NCBI RefSeq assembly: GCF_019352895.1
Contig: NZ_JAAAFX010000014.1
Span: 324,790-388,789, forward strand
From: Variovorax boronicumulans
Lineage (GTDB): Bacteria; Pseudomonadota; Gammaproteobacteria; Burkholderiales; Burkholderiaceae_C
DNA length: 64,000 bases
Reading direction: 5' to 3'
Positions 24,982-34,116 of this stretch are shown here, one piece after another. Each line of letters begins with the position of its first letter. Position 1 is the first letter of the stretch. Below the pieces are notes generated by a model. It saw only the letters and a list, made by a program, of their open reading frames with translations. It was not told the DNA's origin and searched no databases. The translations under genes and the position numbers were made by a program.

Positions 24982-26364
24982 TTACGATCCTGAGACCTCT
25001 TCCTGCAGGATCCGCCATTCCGTGCCTTGGCGAATCCAGTATTGCCGGCGCTGGCGGCCCGTCCGCTGGCCTGCAGCCACCTCGCCGAATGAACTGACCA
25101 TGGTGTTATCTTCACCATTCCAGCGCAAATAAGAGACATCCTTGAGCAGCAGGTGCTGGCCATTTGCCGCGCGGATGTCTTCTGTAATTCCCTGGGCGGA
25201 ATCAATGGTCTTCTTGTTGCCGATGCGCCGGAAATCCGGGGCATGGAATTTCTGCAGGCGGGCGGCATCGCCGGCTGCGCGCGCATCGAGCCACTGGGCC
25301 AGGGTCTTGTCGAAGGCCTGCTTGTCGCCCTGCAGCTGGGCCGGTGCGGTCCACTGCAGGTTCTGCGCGACCACCACCGGCGTGGCGCCGATCTGGGCGC
25401 GCCGGATCAGCTCCTGCAGGTCGTTGTTCGCAAGCACCACGCAGCCGTCGGTCGACAGCGGCGCGCGGGCGTACTGCGAGCGCGGCGTACCGTGCAGCCA
25501 GATGCCACTGCCGGTGCGGCCGCGGCGCACGTCGTAGGGGTTGGGATAGTTGATGGGCAGCGCGCCAATGCCGTAGAACTCGCGCAAAGTCTTCGGGTCG
25601 AGGTTGCTGGTGACGTGGTAGATGCCCAGCGGCGTGCGTGCATCGCCTTCGGCCTGCTTGCCGATGCCGGACTTGCCGACCGAGATGTAGTAGTCGGCCT
25701 TGAGTTGCAGGCCTTGCGGGCCGTTCTCCAGCAGGTACAGCCGCGAGCGCGAGGTGTCGACCGCGATGGCGTGGCGGATGCTGGGCGCGAGTTCGACGAA
25801 GGCCGAGGGCACGGTGCCCGGCGGTGGCCGCTCGCGCAACGCCTGCAGGCGGCGGCGTGATTCGTCCGCGAGTTCGCTCAGGGCCTGCGGATCGGCATCG
25901 GGCCGCGCTTGAGATGGTCGACGTGCAGGCGGCAGCCGGGCTGCGAGCAGGTCGCCGTAGACCAGCTGCGCCAACTGGAAGTTGGGCTGGTCTGCCACCA
26001 GCTTCTGTGCGGCGGCCAATGCTTCGCGGCTCTGGCCGCGGCCGAAGAGGCGGTAGACCTCGATCAACCTGGCTTCGGCGCCGGCGGCCGGTCGCATGGG
26101 CAGGGCGGCGGGGGCCGGGCGGGCGGGGCGTTCGGCGCGTGCCGTCGGTTTGGCGGCGGGCGCCGGTGGCGTCTTGCCGCGCTTGGCCTGTGCTTTGGTC
26201 TGTGGCGGTGCCTTGGCCTCGGCTTGCACCTTGGCCTTGGCGCGGTGCGGTGGCTGCGATGGCGCGGGAGGCGGTGCGGCCAGGGCTGGCAGCGCAGTGG
26301 CCATCGCCAGCAGCAAGGCGATGCGAAGCAGATGACGCGGGCCTTGCGGCCCCGCGCAGCTCAT
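24982..26364 (-). CDS. L,D-transpeptidase with C-terminal NTF2-like domain
   Basis: 460 residues from the ATG at 26364, with AGGA upstream; the open frame before it runs into the preceding gene. A signal peptide (LLRIALLLAMATALPALAA) leads to an Ala/Lys/Pro-rich spacer, then a helical stretch, then the YkuD catalytic domain with GIWLHGTPRSQYARAP and the catalytic STDGC. About residues 345-460 form an NTF2/SnoaL-like domain (LAQWLDARAAGDAARLQKFH; YWIRQGTEWRILQEE) like the one at the end of the gene upstream. It would make 3-3 peptidoglycan crosslinks or attach proteins to the wall in the periplasm. Confidence 0.9.
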   Translation of the reverse strand: MSCAGPQGPRHLLRIALLLAMATALPALAAPPPAPSQPPHRAKAKVQAEAKAPPQTKAQAKRGKTPPAPAAKPTARAERPARPAPAALPMRPAAGAEARLIEVYRLFGRGQSREALAAAQKLVADQPNFQLAQLVYGDLLAARLPPARRPSQARPDADPQALSELADESRRRLQALRERPPPGTVPSAFVELAPSIRHAIAVDTSRSRLYLLENGPQGLQLKADYYISVGKSGIGKQAEGDARTPLGIYHVTSNLDPKTLREFYGIGALPINYPNPYDVRRGRTGSGIWLHGTPRSQYARAPLSTDGCVVLANNDLQELIRRAQIGATPVVVAQNLQWTAPAQLQGDKQAFDKTLAQWLDARAAGDAARLQKFHAPDFRRIGNKKTIDSAQGITEDIRAANGQHLLLKDVSYLRWNGEDNTMVSSFGEVAAGQRTGRQRRQYWIRQGTEWRILQEEVSGS

Positions 26365-26405
26365 CGCCGGTCCTGCGGGCGGCCGGCCACTTCCTGCAGC
26401 AGCGT

Positions 26406-27572
26406 TCACCGGCCGGCGGTTTCCTTGCGGATGCGCCATTGCTTGTCGCGCAGCACCAGCTCGAGGGTCTTGCGGCTGTTCACGTTGAGCGAATCGGCAC
26501 GGTAGGCCTGGCGGAACTTGGCCGTGGCGGTGTTGCCTTCGACCTCGATCTCGAGGTTGCGCACGTCGACGCTGATCGCGGTCTTGCCCACGATGCGCGC
26601 GCGGCGTTCTTCTTCCCAGGCCTTGCGGGTCTGGCCGCCGGGCGGCGCGAAGCTGCTGTCGTACGCGGAGAGGTAGTCGTCCATGTCCTGCGCGGCCCAG
26701 GCCGAGGCCCAGCGATGCACCGCGGCGCCGACGGCGGCATTGGCTGTCGACGTGGCGGCCGGGACGGCAGGTGCCGCGGGTGCAGCGGCCGGCTTGGGCG
26801 CCGCGGCCGGCGGAGCGACCGGTGCGGCGGGAGCCGGCGGTGCAGCAGGCGGCGGTGCCACGGGTGCTGGCGCGGCAGCGGGTGCGGCGGCCTTGACCGG
26901 GGCGGGCGCGGGGCTGGCTGCAGCGACCACGGTCGCGGGCGGCTTCGCTGGCACGGCGGGCTTGGCGGATGCCGTCGCCGCGGCGGCCGCACCCGGTGCC
27001 GCGAACAGCGTGCGGATCACTGCCAGCTTGGTCGGCACGACGCTGTTGCCCTGGTCGAGCTGCATCGCCTTGCTGTAGGCCTCGGTGGCGCGCCGGGCAT
27101 AGAGGTCGCCCAGGTTTTCCTGCGCCGTGGCATAGCTCGGGTTGGTGCGGATCGCGCTTTCCAGCGTGGACTGCGCCTTGTCGAACTGCCCCTGCGCGGC
27201 GTAGAGCACGGCCAGGTTGTTGTAGGGCTCGGGCAGCTCGGGTGCATCCTGCGTGAGCTGCGTGAAGATGGCGATGGCTTCCGGGCGCTTGCCGGCATCG
27301 ATCTGGATCACGCCCTTGAGGAAGCGCATCTGCGGGTCGCGTGGATTGCTGGCCAGATAGCGATCGGCCTTGGCCGTCGCTTCGTCGAGCTTGCCGGCCT
27401 GGGTCAGCCGATCGACCTCGTCGTGCTCGGCTGCGGCGTGGGCGGCCGACATGCCGCCGAGCGCGAGCATGGCCGCCAGCAGCGCGGTGGCCGCGGCCGA
27501 CCCGGCACGGGGACGGAAGGAGGGTTGCGATGCCGCATGGCGGGCTGCTGCATTTCCAAACACGTTCTTCAT
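26406..27572 (-). CDS. TPR protein with C-terminal NTF2-like domain
   Basis: 388 residues. A signal-like N-terminus (ATALLAAMLALGGMSAAHAA) is followed by TPR-type helices (DRLTQAGKLDEATAKADRYL; ELPEPYNNLAVLYAAQGQFD; ALESAIRTN-like stretch). A long Ala/Pro-rich linker (about 200-275) precedes an NTF2-like domain (RWASAWAAQDMDDYLSAYDS; LVLRDKQWRIRKETAGR). It lies 41 bases before the L,D-transpeptidase gene on the same strand and ends in the same kind of domain, so the two probably work together in the periplasm. No enzymatic motif is visible. Confidence 0.85.
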   Translation of the reverse strand: MKNVFGNAAARHAASQPSFRPRAGSAAATALLAAMLALGGMSAAHAAAEHDEVDRLTQAGKLDEATAKADRYLASNPRDPQMRFLKGVIQIDAGKRPEAIAIFTQLTQDAPELPEPYNNLAVLYAAQGQFDKAQSTLESAIRTNPSYATAQENLGDLYARRATEAYSKAMQLDQGNSVVPTKLAVIRTLFAAPGAAAAATASAKPAVPAKPPATVVAAASPAPAPVKAAAPAAAPAPVAPPPAAPPAPAAPVAPPAAAPKPAAAPAAPAVPAATSTANAAVGAAVHRWASAWAAQDMDDYLSAYDSSFAPPGGQTRKAWEEERRARIVGKTAISVDVRNLEIEVEGNTATAKFRQAYRADSLNVNSRKTLELVLRDKQWRIRKETAGR

Positions 27573-27673
27573 ACCTGATCGATCTGGTGGATTCACGGAT
27601 GCGAGCGGTTCCGGTGGGGCCGGCGCAGGAAGTCCCGGGCCCTGGCCACCGGAGCAGAGCTCCCCTTCAGAAG

Positions 27674-27706
27674 CAGAAAGCCCGCAGGGCATGGACCGCT
27701 GCGGGC
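27674..27706 (-). terminator. Terminator downstream of tRNA-Pro
   Basis: Minus-strand stem GCCCGCAG / CTGCGGGC (27699-27706 with 27680-27687) is followed by CTTTCTGCTTCTG. It lies just after the tRNA 3' end. The U-tract is interrupted, so efficiency is uncertain. Confidence 0.6.
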
Positions 27707-27720
27707 ATTCACTTTTTTCA

Positions 27721-27797
<77 letters not shown>

Positions 27798-27863
27798 ACA
27801 AGCCTGCGATTCTAGCCCGCCCTGATGGCGTTTCCGGACAGGCATGCCTTAAATACTTTTCAG

Positions 27864-28568
27864 TCAGCGTTTGGCGTACTGGTCCTTGCCGAAAAGAACG
27901 GCGCGCTCCTTGTCGCCCGTGAGCGGCTTGCGTCGCTCGGCCAGCACCTTCACGCCGCGCTGGACCGCGGGCCGTGCGGCGATGGCGTCGAACCACGCTT
28001 TGAGGTGCGGGAAGTCGCTCAGCACGATGCCCTGGTTCTCCCAGCTGCGCAGCCACGGGAAGATCGCGATGTCGGCGATCGAATAGTCCGGGCCTGCGAT
28101 GAAGGCGCTCTGCGACAGGCGCTTGTCGATCACGCCGTAGATGCGCCGGGCCTCGTTGGTGTAGCGCTCGATCGCATAGGGCAGCTTCTCCGGTGCGTAG
28201 AGCCGGAAGTGATGGGCCTGGCCCAGCATCGGGCCGACGCCGCCCATCTGGAACATCAGCCACTGCAGCACGTCGAAGCGGCCGCGGTCGGAGGCGGGCA
28301 TCAACTTGCCGGTCTTGCCGGCCAGGTACACCAGGATGGCGCCCGACTCGAACAGCGAGATCGGCTGGCCGTCCGGGCCTTGCGGATCGACGATGGCGGG
28401 GATCTTGTTGTTGGGGCTGATCTTCAGGAAGTCCGGCGCGAACTGGTCGCCCTTGCCGATGTCGATGGGGTGCGCCACATAGGGAAGGCCGCACTCCTCC
28501 AGCATGATGTGGACCTTGTGGCCATTGGGCGTGGGCCATGTGTAGACGTCGATCGGGGCTTGGGACAT
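27864..28568 (-). CDS. Glutathione S-transferase family protein (YfcG/nu-class-like)
   Basis: 234 residues. The thioredoxin-fold N-terminus begins IDVYTWPTPNGHKVHIMLEE, with the Pro-Asn-Gly-His element used by YfcG/YghU-type enzymes in place of a catalytic Tyr, then NNKIPAIVDPQGPDG with the cis-Pro and LFESGAILVYLA for glutathione binding. The helical C-terminal domain contains FIAGPDYSIADIAIFPW. Such enzymes act on disulfides or peroxides in the cytosol. The gene is a single unit next to tRNA-Pro. Confidence 0.92.
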   Translation of the reverse strand: MSQAPIDVYTWPTPNGHKVHIMLEECGLPYVAHPIDIGKGDQFAPDFLKISPNNKIPAIVDPQGPDGQPISLFESGAILVYLAGKTGKLMPASDRGRFDVLQWLMFQMGGVGPMLGQAHHFRLYAPEKLPYAIERYTNEARRIYGVIDKRLSQSAFIAGPDYSIADIAIFPWLRSWENQGIVLSDFPHLKAWFDAIAARPAVQRGVKVLAERRKPLTGDKERAVLFGKDQYAKR

Positions 28569-28643
28569 GTCGGTCGTTCCGGGCGAAGAGAAGAGGAGGG
28601 CGCCAGCATAAATGCGCCCCGGATTTCCTGCAGTGCGACGGGC

Positions 28644-30326
28644 TCAGGCCCTGGACTCGCTGGCCGCGAGGTGCTGATGGATCTGCGCGACCACGGCCGC
28701 CCCTTCGCCGATGGCGCCACCGACGCGCTTGACCGAGCCGGAGCGCACGTCGCCCACTGCGAACACGCCCGGCACGCTCGACTCGAGCGGCGCGGCTGGC
28801 CGCGCGGGGAAGCCGCCGCTGGCCGCCGGCCCGGTCAGCACGAAGCCGCTGCGGTCGACCGCCACCTGGCAGCCGGCCAGCCAGCCCGTCTCGGGTTCGG
28901 CCCCGACGAACAGGAAGATGTTGCGCGCCGGGCAGTCGTGCTCCGCACCCGAGCGCCGATGGCGCCAGGTCGCGCCTTCGAGCCCCGTGGCCGGATCGCC
29001 GTGCAGGCTCACCAGCTCGGTGTAGGGGTGCAGTTCGATGTTCGGCGTGGCCTCGATGCGGTCGATCAGGTAGCGCGACATGCTGGCCGCCAGCGACGGG
29101 CCGCGCACCAGCACGTTGACCTTGGCCGCCTGCTGCGACAGGAACACCGCCGCCTGCCCGGCCGAGTTCCCGCCGCCCACCAGCGCGACCTCCTGTTGCG
29201 CGCAGGTGCGTGCCTCGAGCGCCGAGGCCCAGTACCAGATGCCCCGGCCTTCGAACTCGGCCAGCCGCGGCACCGCGGGCCGGCGGTAGCGCGCCCCGCT
29301 GGCGATCACCACCGTGCGCGCGCGCAGCCGGCGGCCGTCGGCCAGGTGCACCACCATCTCGCCCTCGGCCGATCGGCTGCAGTCGAGCGATGCGACCTCC
29401 GACGGGATCATCATCTCGACGCCGAACTTCTGCGCCTGCACATAGGCGCGCCCGGCCAGCGCGCCGCCCGAGATGCCGGTGGGGAAGCCCAGGTAGTTCT
29501 CGATGCGCGCGCTCGCGCCGGCCTGGCCGCCGTAGGAACGGCAGTCGAGCACGATCACGCGCAGCCCCTCGGAGGCGGCATACACCGCGGTGGCGAGCCC
29601 GGCCGGCCCGGCGCCGACCACGATCACGTCGAACAGGTCGTCGTGGATGGCGGTGTCGACCATGCCCAGGCAGCGCGCCAGCGCCACCTCGCTCGGGTTC
29701 ATCATCACCGAGCCGTTGGGGCAGGCCACCAGCAGCGTGGCCTCGCCGTACTGGGCGAGCATCGCGGCGGCATCGGCGTCCTGGGTCGAATCGACCACCT
29801 GGAAAGGGTGGCCGTTGCGGCTCAGGAAGTTCTGCAGCCGCCGCACGTCGGCGGTGTCGGGCGGGCCGATCAGCACCGGGCCGCTGGCGCCGGATTCGAT
29901 CAGCGCCACGCGGCGCAGGATCAGCGCGCGCACCAGCCGCTCGCCCAGGTCGGCCTCGGCCACGATCAGCGCGCGCAGCTGATCGGGCGGAATCAGCAGC
30001 GCCTCGACCGCGCGCTCGGCATGGCCGTCGACCAGCGAGGGGCGGCCCGACAGCTGGGCGATCTCGGCCATGAACTGGCCCGGCCCCTGCTGGCCGATGG
30101 GCACGACATGGCCCAGCCCGTCGCGCTGCGTGATGGCGACCGTGCCCGCCAGCAGCACGAACATGCCGAGGCCCGGCTCGCCGGCCCTGAACATGCACTC
30201 GCCCTGCGCATAGCTGCGCAGGCTGCCGAAACGCCGCATGCGCCGGATGTCGGCGTCGCTCAGCACCGGGAACATCTGGTGGCGCCGGGTTTCGACTTCG
30301 ACCTTGATGCGTCCTTCGTCAGGCAT
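28644..30326 (-). CDS. Thioredoxin-reductase-like flavoprotein with N-terminal cyclic-nucleotide-binding domain
   Basis: 560 residues; ATG 30326 follows AGGAG. Residues about 15-135 form a CRP-type cNMP domain (FRAGEPGLGMFVLLAGTVAI; GQFMAEIAQLSGRPSLVDG). A short thioredoxin-like/linker segment spans 150-235. The C-terminal 320 residues are a pyridine nucleotide-disulfide oxidoreductase: GAGPAGLATAVYAASEGLRV binds FAD, VALVGGGNSAGQAAVFLSQ binds NAD(P)H, and VFAVGDVRSGSVKR is the second FAD motif. The CxxC redox pair of thioredoxin reductase is absent (WYWASALEARTC in its place), so it cannot reduce thioredoxin in the usual way. Binding of a cyclic nucleotide may gate its activity. Confidence 0.92.
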   Translation of the reverse strand: MPDEGRIKVEVETRRHQMFPVLSDADIRRMRRFGSLRSYAQGECMFRAGEPGLGMFVLLAGTVAITQRDGLGHVVPIGQQGPGQFMAEIAQLSGRPSLVDGHAERAVEALLIPPDQLRALIVAEADLGERLVRALILRRVALIESGASGPVLIGPPDTADVRRLQNFLSRNGHPFQVVDSTQDADAAAMLAQYGEATLLVACPNGSVMMNPSEVALARCLGMVDTAIHDDLFDVIVVGAGPAGLATAVYAASEGLRVIVLDCRSYGGQAGASARIENYLGFPTGISGGALAGRAYVQAQKFGVEMMIPSEVASLDCSRSAEGEMVVHLADGRRLRARTVVIASGARYRRPAVPRLAEFEGRGIWYWASALEARTCAQQEVALVGGGNSAGQAAVFLSQQAAKVNVLVRGPSLAASMSRYLIDRIEATPNIELHPYTELVSLHGDPATGLEGATWRHRRSGAEHDCPARNIFLFVGAEPETGWLAGCQVAVDRSGFVLTGPAASGGFPARPAAPLESSVPGVFAVGDVRSGSVKRVGGAIGEGAAVVAQIHQHLAASESRA

Positions 30327-30465
30327 GGGCGACTCCTGTGGGGTGGGGCAGGCGCCCATTAGACGCCGAAGAAGGGCGGCCGGCGACGTCATGCAATTGC
30401 CATGGCGACGACACGCCACTTTCATCCGGATTCTGGAGACTCGCGCTCAACACGAAGGGTCCCCC

Positions 30466-31338
30466 ATGCAAGAACTGCCCAATCCGATGTTCGCGATTTC
30501 CCAGCTCGGTTCGCGCCCCGCCTTCTGGCGTGCGCCACCCTCGGCCCGTGTGCCGTCCGCGGTGCCGGTCGTGCCGGCGGCCACGCAGCCTGCGCCCGCA
30601 CGGGCCGCCGGCCCGGGCATCACCGTGAGCTGGGCCCGCCACCAGGACGACGTGCGCGCCGCCCAGCGCCTGCGCTACGAGGTGTTCGCCGGCGAGATGG
30701 GCGCACGCCTGACCACGCCGCTCGAGAACCACGACATCGACCTGTTCGACGACTTCTGCGAGCACCTGCTGGTGCGCGACGAAGAGACCGAGCAGGTCAT
30801 CGGCACCTACCGCGTGCTCACGCCGGCGCAGGCGCGCCGCATCGGCAGCACCTACAGCGACACCGAGTTCGACCTGACGCGGCTGCGCGACTTGCGCGAG
30901 CGCATGGTCGAGCTGGGCCGCAGCTGCGTGCACCGCGACCACCGCCAGGGCGGGGTCATCCTCGCGCTGTGGGGCGCGCTGGCCGCCTTCATGCATCGCA
31001 ACAAGCTCGACACCATGATCGGCTGCGCGAGCATCCCGATGTGCCACGACGGCGCGCGCAACGGCGACGCCGCGGCCAGCATCTGGCGCCAGCTGTCGGC
31101 CACCCACATGGCGCCGATCCAGTACCAGGTGCAGCCGCGCCTGGCGCTGCCGGTCGACCGGCTCGACAGCGAACTGGTGGTGGAGCCGCCGGCGCTGATC
31201 AAGGGCTACCTGCGCCTGGGTGCCAAGGTGCTCGGCGCGCCGGCATGGGACCCGGACTTCAACACCGCCGACCTGCCGATGCTGATGCGCATCGACGACC
31301 TGCCGTCGCGCTACCGCAAGCATTTCCTGGGCAACTGA
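30466..31338 (+). CDS. GNAT N-acyltransferase, OlsB-like (ornithine lipid type)
   Basis: 290 residues. The core (about 55-200) has VSWARHQDDVRAAQRLRYEV, then DEETEQVIGTYRVLTPAQA and ERMVELGRSCVHRDHRQGGV, the pattern of the PF13444-type acyltransferases related to OlsB and the autoinducer synthases. The substrate is probably an amino acid or lipid precursor with an acyl-ACP donor. The next gene is PHO-controlled ppk. In many bacteria ornithine lipids replace phospholipids under phosphate starvation, so the location fits OlsB. No olsA follows here. Confidence 0.8.
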   Translation: MQELPNPMFAISQLGSRPAFWRAPPSARVPSAVPVVPAATQPAPARAAGPGITVSWARHQDDVRAAQRLRYEVFAGEMGARLTTPLENHDIDLFDDFCEHLLVRDEETEQVIGTYRVLTPAQARRIGSTYSDTEFDLTRLRDLRERMVELGRSCVHRDHRQGGVILALWGALAAFMHRNKLDTMIGCASIPMCHDGARNGDAAASIWRQLSATHMAPIQYQVQPRLALPVDRLDSELVVEPPALIKGYLRLGAKVLGAPAWDPDFNTADLPMLMRIDDLPSRYRKHFLGN

Positions 31339-31365
31339 TCGACGCTTCCGGGTGTCATGTGACAG

Positions 31366-31387
31366 CGTCACGAAAATGTCATGAAGG
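31366..31387 (+). promoter_or_regulatory. PHO box before ppk
   Basis: CGTCACGAAAA-TGTCATGAAGG is a pair of direct repeats with 11-bp period, matching PhoB sites of the CTGTCATNNNN type. A further TGTCAT lies out of phase at 31353. A GACACT at 31393 could be the -10. The box covers the ATG at 31381, arguing against that start for ppk. Confidence 0.7.
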
Positions 31388-31452
31388 CGCTCGACACTGT
31401 GACGTCTCCGCTGACAGCGGTGTTCCCAGTCCTTGCGTCAGAATCCGTGATC

Positions 31453-33618
31453 ATGTTGCCCAAACAGGCCTCCTCCCCGGCCGAAACGCCAGCCGCCATC
31501 GAAGTGGAATCGCCACGTCCCGCGCTGACCCTGCTCGACCGCGACCTCAGCATCCTGGCCTTCAATCAGCGTGTGCTCGACTGGGCGCAGCGCGCCGAGG
31601 TGCCGCTGATCGAGCGGCTGCGCTACCTGTGCATCGTCTCTTCCAACCTCGATGAATTCTTCGAGGTGCGCGCCGCGCCGCACCTGATCGCGGCCAGCCT
31701 CGGCGAGGCCAAGGGCAACGAGACGGTCGCGTCCTTCGAGCGGCTGGCCGAGATCGCGCACACGCTGGTCGACACGCAGTACGCGCTCTACAACAACGAG
31801 CTGATGCCGGCCTTCGCCCAGCACGGCGTGCACATCATTTCGCACGGCGAACGCAACCCGGCCCAGCGCAAGTGGGTGCACGACTACTTCGAGCGCGAAG
31901 TGCGGCCGCTGCTGATCCCGGTCGGGCTCGATCCCTCGCATCCCTTCCCGCAGGTGGCGAACAAGTCGCTCAATTTCATCGTGCGCCTGGGCGGCAAGGA
32001 CGCCTTCGGCCGCGAGAACCCGATCGCCATCCTGAAAGTGCCGCGCGTGCTGCCGCGGCTGGTCCGCATGCCGGCCAAGGTGTCGGGCGGCAAGACGCTG
32101 TTCGTGGCGCTCTCGAGCATCGTGCGTGCGCACCTCTCCAGCATGTTCCCGGGCCGCGAGGTCGGCGACTTCTCGCAGTTCCGCGTCACGCGGCACTCGG
32201 ACCTGGCGGTCGACGAAGAGGACGTGAAGAACCTGCGCACCGCGCTGCGCCAGGGCCTGGAGCATCGGCACTACGGCCAGGCGGTGCGGCTCGAGGTCTC
32301 GGCCAGTTGCGCGGAGTCGCTGGCCAGCTTCCTGCTCGCGCAGTTCAACCTGCCGCCGCAGTCGCTCTACCGGGTGCACGGGCCGGTCAACCTGGCGCGG
32401 CTCACGCAACTGATCGACCTGCTCGACGAGCCGCAGTTCAAGGAACTGCGCTTCGCACCCTACAAGGCCTCCTACCCGATCACGCTGTCGCCGGGCCAGT
32501 CCTTCTTCGACCGCCTGCAGCGCGGCGATGTGCTGATCCACCAGCCCTTCGAGAGCTTCGACGGCGTGCTGGCCTTCCTGCGCGAGGCCGTGCTCGACCC
32601 GCAGGTGCTGGCCATCAAGCAGACCATCTACCGCACCGGCGCCGATTCGGTGCTGATGGACCTGCTGCGCGAGGGCGTCCGGCGCGGCAAGGAAGTGACC
32701 GTGGTGGTCGAGCTCAAGGCGCGCTTCGACGAAGAGGCCAACATCAACTGGGCCGAGATGCTCGAGTCGATCGGCGCCCAGGTGGTGTATGGCGTGGTCG
32801 GGCTCAAGACCCACGCCAAGATGCTGCTGGTCACGCGGCGCGAAGGCAAGCGGCTGCAGCGCTACGGCCACCTCTCGACCGGCAACTACAACCCGCGCAC
32901 CGCCGCGCTCTACACCGACATCAGCCACCTCACGGCCGACCCGCTGCTGACGGCCGACATGGAAGCGGTGTTCGTGCACCTGGCCAGCCAGAGCCGCTTG
33001 CCCAAGCTGAACCGGGTGTCGCTCGCGCCCTTCGACCTGCACCGCAACCTGGTGGCGCAGATCGACGCGCTGGGTGTGGCCTCCGAGCAGGGCGAGACCA
33101 CGCGCATCGTCGCCAAGATGAATGCGCTGACCGACGAGGCCCTGGTCCATGCGCTGGTGCGGGCCGGGCAGAAGGGCGTGAAGATCGACCTGATCGTGCG
33201 CGGCGCCTGCACGCTGCCGGCCCAGGTGCCGGGGCTGACCGACAACATCCGCGTGCGCTCGGTGATCGGGCGCTTCCTCGAGCACTCCCGGGTCTTCTAT
33301 TTCCGCAGCGGCCAGGACGAGTCGCTGTATCTGTCGAGCGCCGACTGGATGAACCGCAACATGATGCGGCGCATCGAGCTGTCATGGCCGGTGACCGACC
33401 CGGGCCTGCGCCAGCGCCTGATCGACGAATGTCTGGTGGCCTATCTGCACGACGGCAAGGATGCCTGGGACCTGGGCGCCGACGGGGTGTATCACCGCGT
33501 GCAGGGCGACACGCATCCCGGCGAGGAAGGCGCGTCGACCCGCATCGAGGCGCATGGTGCGCAGGCCGCGCTGATGGGACGCTACGCATCGCGCGGCCTG
33601 GGCCGCGTGCGCAACTGA
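31453..33618 (+). CDS. ppk: Polyphosphate kinase 1
   Basis: 721 residues from ATG 31453. An in-frame ATG at 31381 is disfavoured because it lies inside the PHO box; the conserved family start LLDRDLSILAFNQRVLDWAQ is present with either. The enzyme polymerises ATP gamma-phosphate into polyphosphate at the membrane or in the cytosol. Seen are the N-terminal helical domain (RLRYLCIVSSNLDEFFEVRA), the head domain, and the two phospholipase-D-like catalytic domains with IKQTIYRTGADSVLM, VVELKARFDEEANINWAEML, and the phosphorylated His region GLKTHAKMLLV. Length is normal for the family. It is followed after 15 bases by sixA. Confidence 0.95.
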   Translation: MLPKQASSPAETPAAIEVESPRPALTLLDRDLSILAFNQRVLDWAQRAEVPLIERLRYLCIVSSNLDEFFEVRAAPHLIAASLGEAKGNETVASFERLAEIAHTLVDTQYALYNNELMPAFAQHGVHIISHGERNPAQRKWVHDYFEREVRPLLIPVGLDPSHPFPQVANKSLNFIVRLGGKDAFGRENPIAILKVPRVLPRLVRMPAKVSGGKTLFVALSSIVRAHLSSMFPGREVGDFSQFRVTRHSDLAVDEEDVKNLRTALRQGLEHRHYGQAVRLEVSASCAESLASFLLAQFNLPPQSLYRVHGPVNLARLTQLIDLLDEPQFKELRFAPYKASYPITLSPGQSFFDRLQRGDVLIHQPFESFDGVLAFLREAVLDPQVLAIKQTIYRTGADSVLMDLLREGVRRGKEVTVVVELKARFDEEANINWAEMLESIGAQVVYGVVGLKTHAKMLLVTRREGKRLQRYGHLSTGNYNPRTAALYTDISHLTADPLLTADMEAVFVHLASQSRLPKLNRVSLAPFDLHRNLVAQIDALGVASEQGETTRIVAKMNALTDEALVHALVRAGQKGVKIDLIVRGACTLPAQVPGLTDNIRVRSVIGRFLEHSRVFYFRSGQDESLYLSSADWMNRNMMRRIELSWPVTDPGLRQRLIDECLVAYLHDGKDAWDLGADGVYHRVQGDTHPGEEGASTRIEAHGAQAALMGRYASRGLGRVRN

Positions 33619-33633
33619 AGGAGAACGCTCGAA

Positions 33634-34095
33634 ATGGACTTGATCTTCTGGCGCCATGCCGAAGCCGAGGACTGGACCGAAGGCTGCGACGACATGCAGC
33701 GCGCACTGACCTCGCGCGGTGAAAAACAGGCCAAGCGCATGGCCGGCTGGCTCGACCGTCAGCTGCCCGACGGCACCCGCATCGTGAGCAGTCCCGCACG
33801 GCGCTGCGAGCAGACCGTGATGGCGCTGGATCGCAAGTACAAGCTGCGCGACGACCTCGCGCCCGATGCGGGGCCCGAGGCGCTGCTGGCCGCGGCCGGC
33901 TGGCCCAACGGCAAGTCGGTGGTGCTGGTGGTCGGGCACCAGCCCGGGCTGGGCCAGGCGATCGCGCAACTGCTGGGCATGGCGCACGACAGCTGCCCGG
34001 TGCGCAAGGGCGCGGTCTGGTGGATCCGCACGCGCGAACGCGATGGCGATGTCCAGACCGTGGTGGTGACGGTGCAGGCACCCGAGCTGATGTAG
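33634..34095 (+). CDS. sixA: Phosphohistidine phosphatase SixA
   Basis: 153 residues, with GGAGAA upstream of the ATG. A histidine-phosphatase fold begins DLIFWRHAEAED: the RHA triplet holds the catalytic His. Later stretches are IVSSPARRCEQTVMAL and VVLVVGHQPGLGQAIAQLLG, where the second His lies. SixA removes phosphate from His on phosphotransfer proteins. It is probably cotranscribed with ppk and thus PHO-responsive. Confidence 0.92.
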   Translation: MDLIFWRHAEAEDWTEGCDDMQRALTSRGEKQAKRMAGWLDRQLPDGTRIVSSPARRCEQTVMALDRKYKLRDDLAPDAGPEALLAAAGWPNGKSVVLVVGHQPGLGQAIAQLLGMAHDSCPVRKGAVWWIRTRERDGDVQTVVVTVQAPELM

Positions 34096-34116
34096 CGGTG
34101 CGGGGCGCGCGGCGCG

